From: Phoenix dactylifera
Taxonomy: Eukaryota; Streptophyta; Magnoliopsida; Arecales; Arecaceae
Length of the DNA: 64,000 nucleotides
Assembly (NCBI RefSeq): GCF_009389715.1
Contig: NC_052400.1
Coordinates: 3,224,001 to 3,288,000, forward strand
Direction of reading: 5' to 3'
Part shown: positions 12,302-23,927 of the stretch, one piece after another
Numbering within the stretch: the stretch's first letter is position 1
Layout of the letters: each line of letters opens with the position of its first letter
Position numbers and translations under genes: made by a program
Notes under the pieces: model-generated
What the model was told of the DNA's origin: nothing
The model's database searches: none
What the model saw: only the letters and a program-made list of their open reading frames with translations

Positions 12302-15300
12302 TGATAACTGTGATATTGTTCTCAGTGATCCAGGATTTCACATCTATTTACCTTAAATTACTGACTTGTATTTATGCAAGTTTAGGACCTGAGAAGTTCG
12401 ATCATTCAACTCATGCATGTCCTCAATTGTTGGGCAGCTGTAAAACATTGACAGACACCAATGTCATAAAAGAACTACTTTTTTGGTTAAATTTTAAAGC
12501 TTGTTCAGCTGCCAGAGTTGTCAAGCTGCAGTCATTTTTCTAACATTGTATAGGGAATCCAACATGAGTAGGGATGCAGTATCAGGATAACTTATTTGGG
12601 TTTGTTAGTAGTTCTGGATATTGTGAGCTGGGTAAACACTCAAGTGGTTGAATCAGACAGTGTTTGCTCTTTCAATATCAGTATAATTTGGTTGGCTTGT
12701 GCATTATCAGTGTTTCACCGTGAATCGGGAGAAACAGAAGTACTGAATCAACTCAGTTCTCTTAAGGCATTAGACTGAACATGCTGAATTTGGCAACTAC
12801 AAATGCCTTGAATTTCTCTTAAAACCATAATTAAAAAGAAAAAGTGGCACAGATGCACAGAAAGTGAGCATTGGTGTTGAAGGCCACAAAGGCATTACAG
12901 CATACTGCTATAGGCCGTATGATTTGCTGGATCTGAAGAGTTAGCTTTGAAAATGTTGCTGTTACTGGAACTGTTGTTTTGTTCACGGGAGAGAGAAGCA
13001 CTGTTTGCAGAGATGCCTACATTCCTTAGGTGGCCATCCCAGTTCCTGAGGTACGGAAAGCTTTATTATATGCCATTCAGTATGCATCTATTTAGCTATG
13101 TGGATTGCCGATGTTTCAGCTAAATATGTAATCGTCAAAAGTGAAATATTTGAAGTAGCAAATATGAGCTTTAATTGCAGAAGTATTTGAAGCTATAAGC
13201 ACATAGAGTTACATTTTTCACTTGAATTGTTGATTCTTCTAGTTCTACCATAATTTTAGGAAAATATGATGTTTTGATTGGGAGATGGTATCAGTTTTTT
13301 GTGATGCCACAATCAAAGGAAAGAGCTATTGATTGGAAATTAAACTTCTGCTATAGTACCTTTGCCGACTCCAATGAACTTTAAGTACATAAAGGTATTT
13401 TATTGATGATGTTAGTTTGCAAGTATATCCAGAACAAATTCTTTCATTTGTCACGAAGTCTTGATCGTGGCCAACCAGATTTTATATCTGCTCTTCATTT
13501 GGATACACCAAAATTGAGGGAATTCATGGGGGCATTATTTATTTAAACCCCGATGTGAGGAAAGATATGCATCAGATATTATTGAATATTAGCATCATAC
13601 TTCACAAGAGGTTAAAAAAACATGATAACGTATATGTCTTTTTTCATGAGATTTGGGCAATTGGCAAAATTTTGAGGAGGTAATTTTCTTTTATTAGGAC
13701 TAGGTAATTCTACTGTGTATCTCCCTCCATTTCTCATTTTTTTTTTCTTCCTATTCCTCAATAATTGGTAAAATGCACAAATATGCTACAGTATTAACTG
13801 GATTAGATCAAGATCCAACCTAGTCACCTCTTGGTCTTTAATCTAATGACTGAGAGACGAGTCAAAATTGTAATTGCAACCTTCCAAGATATACTCCCTG
13901 CAAGCCTGCAGTCTTTGCAATAATTTCAGGGAGAATCTTTAGATGATTGATAAATCCAATTGCTGCTTAAACTGTACTTTTGTTGAGATCACAAATTTAT
14001 GGCCTGCTTTCCTGTGCGGTGAATTATCTGCAATGAGTAGGAACGTCACAACCTGATCCGTGGAGAAGATGGAGGTTTGTGCTTAATGTTGGTTGAGGTA
14101 GTTGGCAGGAAAGTCTCTGGCATTCTGAAATATATTTCTTCCATGCACAGAAGCCTGCTGACTTTGAATTTGTGCTTGGCTTGGGAAGGTCCATGAGAAT
14201 TATGATTTGGCATACTTGGTTAGCGGCTCGGTGAGCTGGGTTTTGCTACATCTTGCATGATTAACTTGAGTATGGTTTTGCTTCACCATAACCACATTAT
14301 GGGATTGTGTGGTTGGCTAAAGAGGGATTGGTGGCAATGCTCAAGCTGGTGTTGAAAGGATGATGTAATTGACATTAAAGAGTATTGCTGCTCTTGGTTG
14401 CAACTGTTCATTTTGTGCGTGCCAAAATGTGATGGGATCTTTATTATAAATTGTTTTCAGGGTTCAAAATATGACCTGATTTGGTAATGCAGATTCAGAG
14501 TTTGTTTTATGAATCCCAAAATGTAAATGCTGTAGTCCTGCAATGCTATAACCTTATATTTTAAAAATGCCTTCAGCAGTACATATATCCTCGAAGAATG
14601 GTACATCAGAGGACCCGTGAAGCATGGTACATCAGGGGAATGGTTCCTTACCCCTTTAGAAGCACTTATATGTGCAAATGAAGCAAAGCAAGGTCTATGG
14701 TTTGGGATGCTTGGGCTGTGGAGAAGGATGCGTTGTCGCTCCATGGTAATCTGCACTGTAAACTAGCCCTCCCTCGTTGTCATCATTGTGCTCTCCGCCA
14801 GCAGAACCTTCTTTGGCTTCTGATTTCTTCATTCCATGAGGTATCTGTTACCAGTTGTAACTCTAAGATTTTTCTTTTTATTTTTATTCTTTGATAGAAC
14901 TCAGAAACACATCAACTAACCTTGGCTTTCCGTTCTCCTGATGGCTTTGTTACCAGAAAACTTAGCTCCTTCCCAAGCCGCCTGCTTAAAATTTGGTTTA
15001 CTATGGTTGGAGATAGAGAGAAGGGCGGACTATCTGTGGATGGCTGGTGGGAATGATATATGGCCAGCACAAGAGCACACAAAAATGCGACACAGAGCAG
15101 TTGCTTCATGTTGGTGGCTTGAAGAAGTCCCCTCTTGGTGGGGAGGAAGAAATTGTTCAGGAGCGGGCAATATCAAATGGATGGAGGTGAGACGTCAATA
15201 ATTGAAGCAATGGGAAGAGAACATGGTTGTGGGCATGGTCTGGATCCTGTTGTACCTAAGAAAGGGAGGCAGCACTAGGCCCCCAAATTGACCATTACTG

Positions 15301-17265
15301 TTGTCTGCCCTAACCTCTGACCTCTACCTACTGTCCCCTATGCTATGCAAACGCATCAGGCTGTTATCAGGACCCTGGCCCAACCCAAATCAACCCAAAT
15401 TGGTTTCAGGTCTACCTTTCAGCTTCCATGTCCTTATTTTTCTTCAGGTTTGTGTTAGGTCCGAATTTTATAAGTTAGGCACCACTTTTTGAAACCTACT
15501 TATCATGGATCTTATTGTGTGGTTCGTGATATTATGTGTGGGTTTGTATGGTAAAGTTGATGACATCTCTCTTTTTTTTGTTTTGTTTTGTTTTGGTGAT
15601 GACAGGGACTATGGTGTATTATCGGTGGTGGAAGAACAAGACTGCTCACAGAAGATGCCTTTGTCCATGTCTGTCTTCGACCAATTACAGAGGAGCTATC
15701 ACAGTCTGGCCAAACTTGATATTTTAATAATCGACACAGACAGCAGTCTCTTAGCGAGTCTCGTGAAGAAAAAATTGTGGAGTTTATTCTTTGGTCTTAT
15801 CGTTTCAGATTCAGACTGTCTTATCCTTTTGCTCTGCTTGCAGAAAAATGCTCTCATCCTGGTCTTTCACACATTATATCGAATATTGGATACTTTTGCA
15901 TATACCATTATCATTTTCTATAACTTCACTCGGAGTGTTGTATTTAGTTATCTGAAAAAAAATGATTTTTCATTGCTTATCACATGGTTTAAATTTGAGT
16001 GTTGAAGAGAGACATGACTTTGATGACTGTACATGAGATTAAGGAAGTCCCTCATGGAATCAGGCTGTTACTTTTTTGGTTGAGGCAAAATGCCTGTTTC
16101 GAGAGCGTATGGTACATCTACCGAATTTGACAACATTTTTGAGCAGCACTTGATTACCACTTCAGTAAAAAATGTTACATTGAAGCATCTGCTGCTGCAG
16201 CCTAGCATTAAAGTTTGGTTGATGGCATATGATTGTATTGCTTACACTTTCAGGGGCTGGAACTGCTCTTTTCCAGTTTCCATTTTGTTGTGAGTAGCCT
16301 GGAACCCAAGACTTCAAAAAGCATTTCATTGTTGTTTTCTATTGTGCAGCGAAAACAATCATAGTTCGAGGCTACAAGTTCCAGTAACTGAGGGTACTTG
16401 TTGGAGTTTCGCTGGACTTGGCCAGGATTTGTGTTCTAATTTCATGAAACTCTAGTTACTAAAACCCAGTCCTCATGCTGCATCAGTTTTTAAAAAAGAC
16501 ATACCAAGGGACTGATCCTCATCTTTTTCTCACCCGATACCTACTCCACTGTTGCACTTGACTTCAACCAGAATTCTTTTTTGCCCAAGTGGTAAAAGAT
16601 GATGACATCTGATCAAGCGCTCGTTGGTCTTATTGTATCACCTTGTGGGGATGCAAGTAAAGCGAACTTATATTTCTTCTCCGGATTCCAACTTGAACAT
16701 ACGTAGTAAATGGGTCCAAAACTTGGAGGATGGAGTAGGTCAAGTTATAAAATATACTATTCTTGAGCTAAATTGGATGAATTTAATCGGTCGAGGCAGT
16801 TGATTTATCTTTCTTTTTGTAATAAAAAAGCGTGATCAAGTTGCCTGCAATTCATTGAAGGAATGAAACGAGAAAACAAAACAAATTAAGACGAATCCCA
16901 CGAGGTATGAAAAGGACTCCAATTTTGTTTTTATGGAAGGGAGAGAAGCCCACCTGCACTATCTACTTAAATTATCAAAGTTCCAATACTTGGAGATGCA
17001 CTATTCAAGATTCGAATTCAGCATCTTTGATTGCTACATATGGGGATAAGGCCTGGGACAAGTCGTTATCTTATTAGATCCAATGCTCATCTCCCCAAAT
17101 AGAACTTTATTCCAATTAGCATTATTTTATTGACCTGCTTCACTGATTGGAGAAATAAAGGATTCGGATCGTCTCCATTCTTGATTTGACTATAGAGGGT
17201 TCGTCTTTGAATTATGGCCATCTATGATTGGCATGATCATCGTGATTGGAAGACAGGTCCTCTTC
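12302..17265. other. 3' UTR then long gene-free stretch
   Basis: The first few hundred bp are likely the 3' UTR of the oxygenase gene. Beyond that, only short unconnected frames occur (for example 14,941-15,201 and 15,505-16,005), without homology I recognise or plausible splice chains. The sequence is unusually poor in obvious repeats. A non-coding transcript is possible but nothing in the sequence proves one. Confidence 0.5.
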
Positions 17266-17269
17266 AGTC

Positions 17270-17690
17270 CAAGCCGGGATTGGTGAAGAACCGAGACTTT
17301 TTGATCCAATCGGAGAGAATATTTTTTTTTTTCAATCCACTCAACTCAAAATTTTCAATTAAAAAAAGTTAGAAAAGATAAAAAAATTGACGAAAGCAAG
17401 ATTTACATTTTTTTTCTTTTATTGATTAATTAGTTATTAAAAATTAAGGTACATAACCTTTATTTATAATGATGAGGTTTGTCGTCGTCCAATTGAAGTC
17501 GAATTTCTTTTTTAATTCTAATAGATCTTATTTTTCTAAAATAGATAGGAGTAGTAAAAATAAATTCGAAAAAGCTAAAATTCTATAGGTGGTAATTCTT
17601 AACTTCTACATCAACTTTGCCTTTTATTGTTTTGCTTGATTCTTTTCGGATTGGGAGATACATCATGCATCAGATCAAAGCCTTTTTTAA
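17270..17690 (+). repeat. Dispersed repeat, copy 1
   Basis: Shares its order of blocks with 30,756-31,110: an A/T-rich start, 'attgatta...', 'tttataatg..gaggt', 'aataaat.cgaaaaa', 'atcaactttgcctt' and 'gggagatacatc'. It is non-coding and could be a decayed LTR or a non-autonomous element. The boundaries are approximate. Confidence 0.55.
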
Positions 17691-18539
17691 AAGAAAATTT
17701 TTAATTTGACCAACCGGTTTTAGAATCCAAATGATGAAATTTGAGCTTGATCTCTAAAGATATAGCCTTCCTTATAAGGTGGCACTACATTGTAGATTTT
17801 GAAAAATTTTCTGATTTCAAAAAAGCATTATCTCAATCGGACGTTATATGACCAAGTTATGGGCCTTCAGAAGTTTGGCTCATGAATCAGCTTCTTAATA
17901 TGATCTCACTTTTAGATCTTATCCAGTCTGCCAAAACAGTCCGTATTAAGTTCGGTGATCCTTCTAGTCGATTCCGATTAATTACAAGACTAGTACTACT
18001 TGGGGATGTCAATCCCAGTAAAACTAAATCACTGACTAACTAATAGACTCCTGTTAGGAGCCTATTGTGACCAAAATGCTTCTGGAAACCTGAAAGTAAC
18101 CGACATTGAGTGGTCTGAACTGTTGAATAATTGCTGTGGGCTTATTTTGAGACACAAGAAAAGGTACATGGAAATTCTCCAAAGCTAGAAATCCAAAGAC
18201 TTGGACCGCAAGAGCCTACCGGAGACCGGTTACATTTACACCAGTCATGCCTTGCATTTCACGCTATGGGCATGAATAATGTTTCAGACACCGAAAACTC
18301 TGCCTTACACCAAGCCTTATTTGAATAAATAAATAAATAGAAAGAAAGCCGCTTATATTGTTATACGTCCAGCTCAAGTAGTAATGCTTACAATAGGCTG
18401 GAAAACGCTTATATCCTGGATTGCCGAGGGACTGCAATAAAGGCAGCGGCTATCCCAGTTCCATGCTCATTCGTGCCCCTCCCGGAACTCAGAGCAGCCT
18501 GAGATGGTATCTACTATGTTGTTAATCAGCAGGGCCGGT

Positions 18540-18690
18540 CCAATCCTTAGGCAATTTAGGCGGTCGCGTAAGACTCCGGTCCAAAAAAAAGGCCCACCAC
18601 ACAAAAGGTCTCAAAAACAAAATAAATAGAAAAAAAGCCCTCCTATGAGTTCGCGTTAAGCCTTAGGCTTCCAAATTTATTAGGCCGCTT
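18540..18690. mobile_element. Possible hAT-type MITE fragment
   Basis: Begins with 'CAGGGCCGGTCCAATCC', a terminus style found in plant hAT-derived MITEs, and runs to 'gccttaggcttcc...aggccgc'. The opposite end matches only loosely and no target duplication was identified. Confidence 0.35.
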
Positions 18691-19491
18691 CTCTTGATCA
18701 GCAACAGGAAACTTCCGTTTGGCCGGAAGGTGATTCCATGACTGTGTGGCCAACTGAATCCTTCAATGTCATAGCATGGCGTGTGGAGTGGGGTCTAACT
18801 CATTTTTGTTAGGTATCAGGATGTTCGTTTTTAGGTTAAGTGCTCTCTTTTCATGCATCGCATGCTGGTTGGCCAATTTTATTGGTACTACACTTCTGTA
18901 TTCTGAGAGGTGGGGTTTTAGTCTTTCCCAACCTCTGACTTATTTTGTTCATAGGGACAACGCCCTTTGTACGTTCCTTCACCTCCTAAATTGTTCTTCC
19001 TCAGAGGATTTGTTTGATTCGTTGGAAGATGAGAATAAAAAATATGGCCAATGAAAACACGAAGAAATGTCTTACATTTAGATAAAGTTTTCAAAAAAAA
19101 GAAAAAGAAAAATAGTTTTTTTCATAAGAATAAAATTTTTATATTTTATGAAAAAAGAAAACTTATATGGGACTCAAAAACCCACTTTTCCACAAGCTAG
19201 GAATTTGGCTGTTTTTCTTTTCAATAATGCCTTGATGCTTTTTAAATAGAAAATGATAACGACTATTTTACATAACTTTCTTAGAAAAGTAAAGGCTGAA
19301 TGAAATATAAACCATTTTAGTATGTACTATTTTTCTACAGACATCAACTTTTAAGAAAAGATATTTCAATGAGAAGAAATTCTTTCTGCGAACCAAACAA
19401 GTTCCAAAAAGTAAAAACCAAAAAATTTAGTGATTCCTATATTCTCATGTGGGTATGAAAATGACTAACCTAAACTTGTTGATATTATTAT

Positions 19492-19959
19492 GAACTCGTT
19501 TGTTTCACGAGAAAATAAAAGTTGAAAGTATAATTAACTGAAAAATGAAGAAAAACAACTTGTTTGATTAGAGTTTTTAGAGAAGAGTGATGGAAAAGTA
19601 GTATTTCCATAAAAATAAAATTTTCATATTTTATAGAAAAAATCATTAAGAAATATGAAAAAGCTACTTTCCACCAATTGAAAATTGGGTTGCTTTTTTT
19701 ATGGAAAACTATCTTTAAGCCATCATAATTTATGGATATGATCTTTTTTTTTATATAAAAGTTATAATAAATATTTTACATAATTTTCTTAAGAAAGTAA
19801 ATGCTCAACTAAATATAAGCTACTCTATAATAACTATTTTTTTATGGTCAACCAAACATGCCAAAATTATTTTTTCCAGGCATCATATTTTTAAAAATTA
19901 AATTTCTAAAAAATATATATTTTAATGAGAAAAAAAAATTTGTGAGAACCAAACAAGTC
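19492..19959. mobile_element. MITE-like element
   Basis: The left end 'gaactcgtttgtttcacgag' is inverted against the right end 'tgtgagaaccaaacaagtct'. The interior is AT-rich and non-coding. A diverged relative occupies about 19,020-19,408 immediately upstream, ending 'gcgaaccaaacaagttcc', so two related copies lie in tandem. Confidence 0.55.
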
Positions 19960-20469
19960 TTGTTTATTAAGCATTGACCACCACACCGAATCTCATGATA
20001 GATTACCGGTAGCTCCTGGATGGAAGTAAAATAATATCTTGGATTTGCCCGGTATAGAATCTACTTGGACTGTTTTTGGTCCTACGAAGCAAATTATCTG
20101 TGAGACATGGATGGGATAAAAACTTACCCATCTCTCTTTTTCACCACCTTTCAATGGATTCTCTTTTAGACTCCCAAAAGTAACTAGAATTTATATTCCA
20201 GTTTTCTTCCATCAAAATGTTCTTGCGAATAAACATATGCTGTAAATGTATTCTCCAAAAAGGAAGAGAAAAGCTTGACGTTTGTATCTTCTTAGTGGAT
20301 CACCTGCTTACTGATGCGGATAAAGTTAAAAAGCAAGGACAAAAGCAAGTGGTGCGAATGAAGCAATAGAAAGTAAGGATGAGTTCACCCCTATGAGAGG
20401 AGGATTGAGGAAGCACGGAAGCTGGCGGTCCATATCAAACTTTTTGCAGCATTCGATGGTCTCGCATGC

Positions 20470-20726
20470 TGTAAAAAAATATAAAATATATAAATAAATT
20501 TATTTTATTTTATTAATTTAAATTTTTAGAATAAATAGTAATTTTAACATAGTATCAGAGTAGAGGTTCTGAGTTCGAACCATGTTTCCACACTCTTTAA
20601 CTCTATTATTAAAAATTTCAAATGTTGGACTCACCCATTAAAGAAAAGTCTGGCCCACATGTGAGGAGGATGTAAGAAAATATAAAATATATAAATAAAT
20701 CTATCTCATTCTATCAGTTTAAGTTT
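20470..20726 (+). mobile_element. Miniature LTR element (TRIM) with ~80-bp terminal repeats
   Basis: A terminal direct repeat starting TGTAA(A/G)AAAATATAAAA occurs at 20,470-20,549 (ending TAACA) and again from 20,671, where only about 55 bp are recognisable. Directly after the first repeat lies 'tagtatcagagtagagg', close to the initiator tRNA-Met primer-binding consensus TGGTATCAGAGC. The purine-rich 'gtgaggagga' directly precedes the second repeat, as a polypurine tract should. The internal region is only ~120 bp and non-coding, so mobilisation would need proteins supplied in trans. Confidence 0.65.
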
Positions 20727-21116
20727 TCTCTACTATCCTACACCACTTTTCTCCACCATGATTTGACTAGATGATGAAGTGTTATCTGTATAAAAGCATG
20801 TCCATGAGCTCTCCTAATTTTGTTTGGTAATCAGCAGATGCCTACCGGGTTTATGAAACTTGAGAACAAATTACTGCATCATTCTCTATATAAGACATCA
20901 TCATCTTTTGCTTTTTTAACCCCTGCAGTAATGTGGATAAGTCGTGGAAGGCTCGGGAACTATTTTTTAATTGGGAGGAGTGCTTTAGGCCCAACGTGAG
21001 CACATATAATATGCTTATTACTCCTCAATGTGTCTTCGTCTGCCGGCCAATTAGCTAATTGCCTTATTTCGTTGAACTGGCATCCACTCAACAAGTATAG
21101 CTTGGATTAAATTATA

Positions 21117-21266
21117 GAAGAAATTATATCCTACACAGTGTGCATCACATGATGGCGTGCTACATTTATCACAAGCATTTGTTCCCGTGATTGTAGAAGA
21201 AATTATATCCTATACAGTGTGCACCACATAATGGTGCACCACGTTAATTTATCACAAGCATTTGTT
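21117..21266. repeat. Tandem duplication, unit ~75-87 bp
   Basis: The block 'agaagaaattatatcctaca...cacaagcatttgttc' occurs twice in succession with about 90% agreement by eye. The first copy starts near 21,117 and the second near 21,197. Confidence 0.75.
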
Positions 21267-21640
21267 CTTATGGGGGTGTACTAAGATGAGTACTTGATGA
21301 ATGAACAAACATCTATGATTAGCATGGTGCACTGCCACACGGTGCACGCGGTGTAGAATGTAATATCTCAAATTGTAGGCACTCTATGAGCGGCATAAAA
21401 ACTGTAGTTTTTAGGGTTGTCTTACATCTAACCTTCCATGAGTAGTAAAATACAGCCTTAGGTAACGTAGCACCTTTTGCTGGCACATATGCTCATACAT
21501 ACAATCCTATTATATATATATTGAATAGCTACCTTAAGCATCTTATAAACCTTTAATTAACAATGTGATATTTACCCACGGAAATCTTTTTTTAATATAT
21601 CGGGCATGAGTCAAATGCATCTCTAGTCTCATGCATATAT

Positions 21641-22000
21641 ATGCTCTATGCTATTTTGTATGCGAAAAAAAGAGTTGAAATAAAAGAATTCCTGTATTAT
21701 AGTATAGAAGAAAGATCCAAGACAAGATTAAAAGACAAAGGAAATCAAGAAACGAATGTAGATGAGATGATTGAACTTCCAAAGACTCAGTTTACTACTA
21801 AGGTTGGTTTGAGCCAAAGGTGGCGTAATGCCCTGAGATGGTCAGCAACCTCTTCTAATGGTGGGCTTACCCCACGGACGTCCTTGGATTCTGCGATTCC
21901 AATTCGCCGTCCGCCTCCCAAGCGGGATGGCATCACTGCCCGTGCCTTGCAAACCAAAGGAGTTGGAGAGTCCCCATGCTTACCGATGAAGGTTAGGTGA
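21641..22000 (+). other. 119-codon open frame, unknown
   Basis: An open frame whose second half is more GC-rich (about 21,780-21,990) than its AT-rich surroundings. The complementary strand is also open over 21,787-22,023. I recognise no domain. It may be part of an exapted or captured fragment or a retroelement remnant, and I do not claim it as a gene. Confidence 0.2.
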
Positions 22001-23501
22001 AGAAATCTATGGTCAACCTTCAAAGAGCCCAGCCTTCATGCTTTCACATTTTCCAAGCCAAATGGCCCCAAAATTTCTTAGCTCATCAATCCAAGAATCC
22101 TTAATGGTTGTCAACTGAGTATTACTCTATGTACCATAAAAGAGATTAGCATATACTAGTCTGATACTTTTAAACCACAAAAGTGATTACTTGAGCTGTC
22201 TTTTTTGGTCCAACATTTGATGCAGTGATCGGTTGAAACCCTAAGAAAAATAATTAAGTAATATATACATATGCATATTTATTAGCCACAGACAACATAG
22301 TTTACTCCTTAGAAGCAAATTCTGTTGTAGTAGACTTTCCTCGAATAATTATTTATAAATTTAATGGTTATGACAGTCATTACTTGTGCAAATCTTTGGA
22401 AGCAATGGCAATACGAAAATCATCTGCTTTCATCCGGTGTCTATGCAAAAAAACCTCGACCTATTCTTACTTTGAAAGGATATTAAACCCATGCCTTACG
22501 CCCCCCGTGATTAACTGAATGAAAGACTACATTTTTCAGGTAGATAAAGACAATTAAATTATTTAGGAAAACATGCAATAATTAAATAATGGCTGATATT
22601 CTAAAACAGTTTCTAGACAAACATCATTAATTAAATTAGTTATAATGCAAATGAAAGTGCATATGGTTGTTAAAAATTTTGGATATGAACGAAGGGTCAT
22701 AGATTGCTAAACCGGTAAATCCCTGGAGTTCTAGGACTCAAGCTTAGGCGTGAAGGGAAAAGCGATTAGGATTGCTGGATATGATGATTAGCAATGAATC
22801 CTTAAACATATTCGATTAGGATTAGAAAAACAAAAGTGGGGTGTGTGAAGATTAGAAATGTAGAAACCACCAATAGACAAATCTTAATAGGATAATTATG
22901 AGAAGAAAAAGGTGAGGAATCACCTTCATATTTCTCTTAAAACTTCTTTGCGGCGGCAGTATCTCACGTTTTATGATTCATCAAAGGTAAAATTGATCTT
23001 TTTAGCTTCAAATCAACAGACAAAACCCTTGTACGTCATTCTAAAAAACTAGATTTGTTGCTTTCTTAGCGAGGTTTTTGGGCAAGCATTAGCATTACTT
23101 GTAACAATATGAAGCAAAGGCTGCTGTTTTTTAAAACCTAAATTACTGGAGAAAGGATTGCACCTTTTTTATTTATTATTATTATTGTTGTTATTTGATT
23201 GAAGTTTAATTATTAATATTATTATAGGGTGGGAGAAATCTTATCGAATCAAGAAGGACATTTGGTAGCTAAGCGGGTCCCAATTGACCAAGTGGTCCGG
23301 TCCAACTTTCAATGCCTTGTCCTCTTCCAAACCAAGACATAATTTAAGGGAAACTACCGTTCACATTGACTACGGGCTCCAGGTGCAGCAAAAGGAACTT
23401 GGAAGTCAAATCCGAAAGCTTCTAAAAACCTGATGCCGTGCCTATCTTCCCATAGGAAAGGAGACAAGGGGCAGGCGTGTTGAATCCATGCCTGGCGTTG
23501 G

Positions 23502-23534
23502 CACGTGCACCTACCACCGTGATTTTGACACGTG
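23502..23534 (+). promoter_or_regulatory. Two G-box (CACGTG) motifs upstream of the HD-Zip gene
   Basis: CACGTG occurs at 23,502-23,507 and again at 23,529-23,534, 27 bp apart and about 400 bp upstream of the ATG. G-boxes bind bZIP and bHLH factors, including PIFs, which drive some HD-Zip II genes in shade. The role here is inferred. Confidence 0.5.
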
Positions 23535-23551
23535 TGGCAACCTCATCACTT

Positions 23552-23659
23552 AGCTTGGGGAGGCCGGGGCCCGCAAGATCATCTTCGTCAAATTGCCAGG
23601 CTGCACGGACGAGAATTTGGTCCATGCCATTAAAGCTTGGGGAGGCCGGGGCCCGCAAG
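23552..23659 (+). repeat. 26-bp perfect direct repeat in the HD-Zip promoter
   Basis: A GC-rich block starting 'agcttggggaggcc' and ending 'cccgcaag' occurs identically at 23,552-23,577 and 23,634-23,659, 82 bp apart, inside a promoter region with otherwise ordinary composition. Confidence 0.9.
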
Positions 23660-23701
23660 TTCACAGTCTTTGTTTTCCATGGTCCAAGCAGAGACGATAT
23701 G

Positions 23702-23703
<2 letters not shown>

Positions 23704-23732
<29 letters not shown>
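23704..23732. repeat. (CT)n microsatellite in the HD-Zip promoter
   Basis: About 14 CT units, roughly 110 bp upstream of the TATA box. Confidence 0.95.
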
Positions 23733-23741
<9 letters not shown>

Positions 23742-23842
23742 ATTAAAGCTTTGCCGCTACCATTACTCACACCCGTTAACTCTCCATAATAAAAGACTTG
23801 GAACCTCCCTCCTTCCCACCTCCCATGCATTTTTTTACCCTC

Positions 23843-23850
23843 TATATAAA
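23843..23850 (+). promoter_or_regulatory. TATA box of the HD-Zip gene
   Basis: TATATAAA lies 78 bp upstream of the ATG, predicting a transcript start near 23,875 and a leader of about 50 nt that is C/T-rich. Confidence 0.7.
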
Positions 23851-23927
23851 TCCCTCCCACACCCCCTTAGCCCTCGTCACCAACAAAGCCCCTCCCTCTC
23901 CCTCATAAGAAGACCTCCCCGTTTAAC

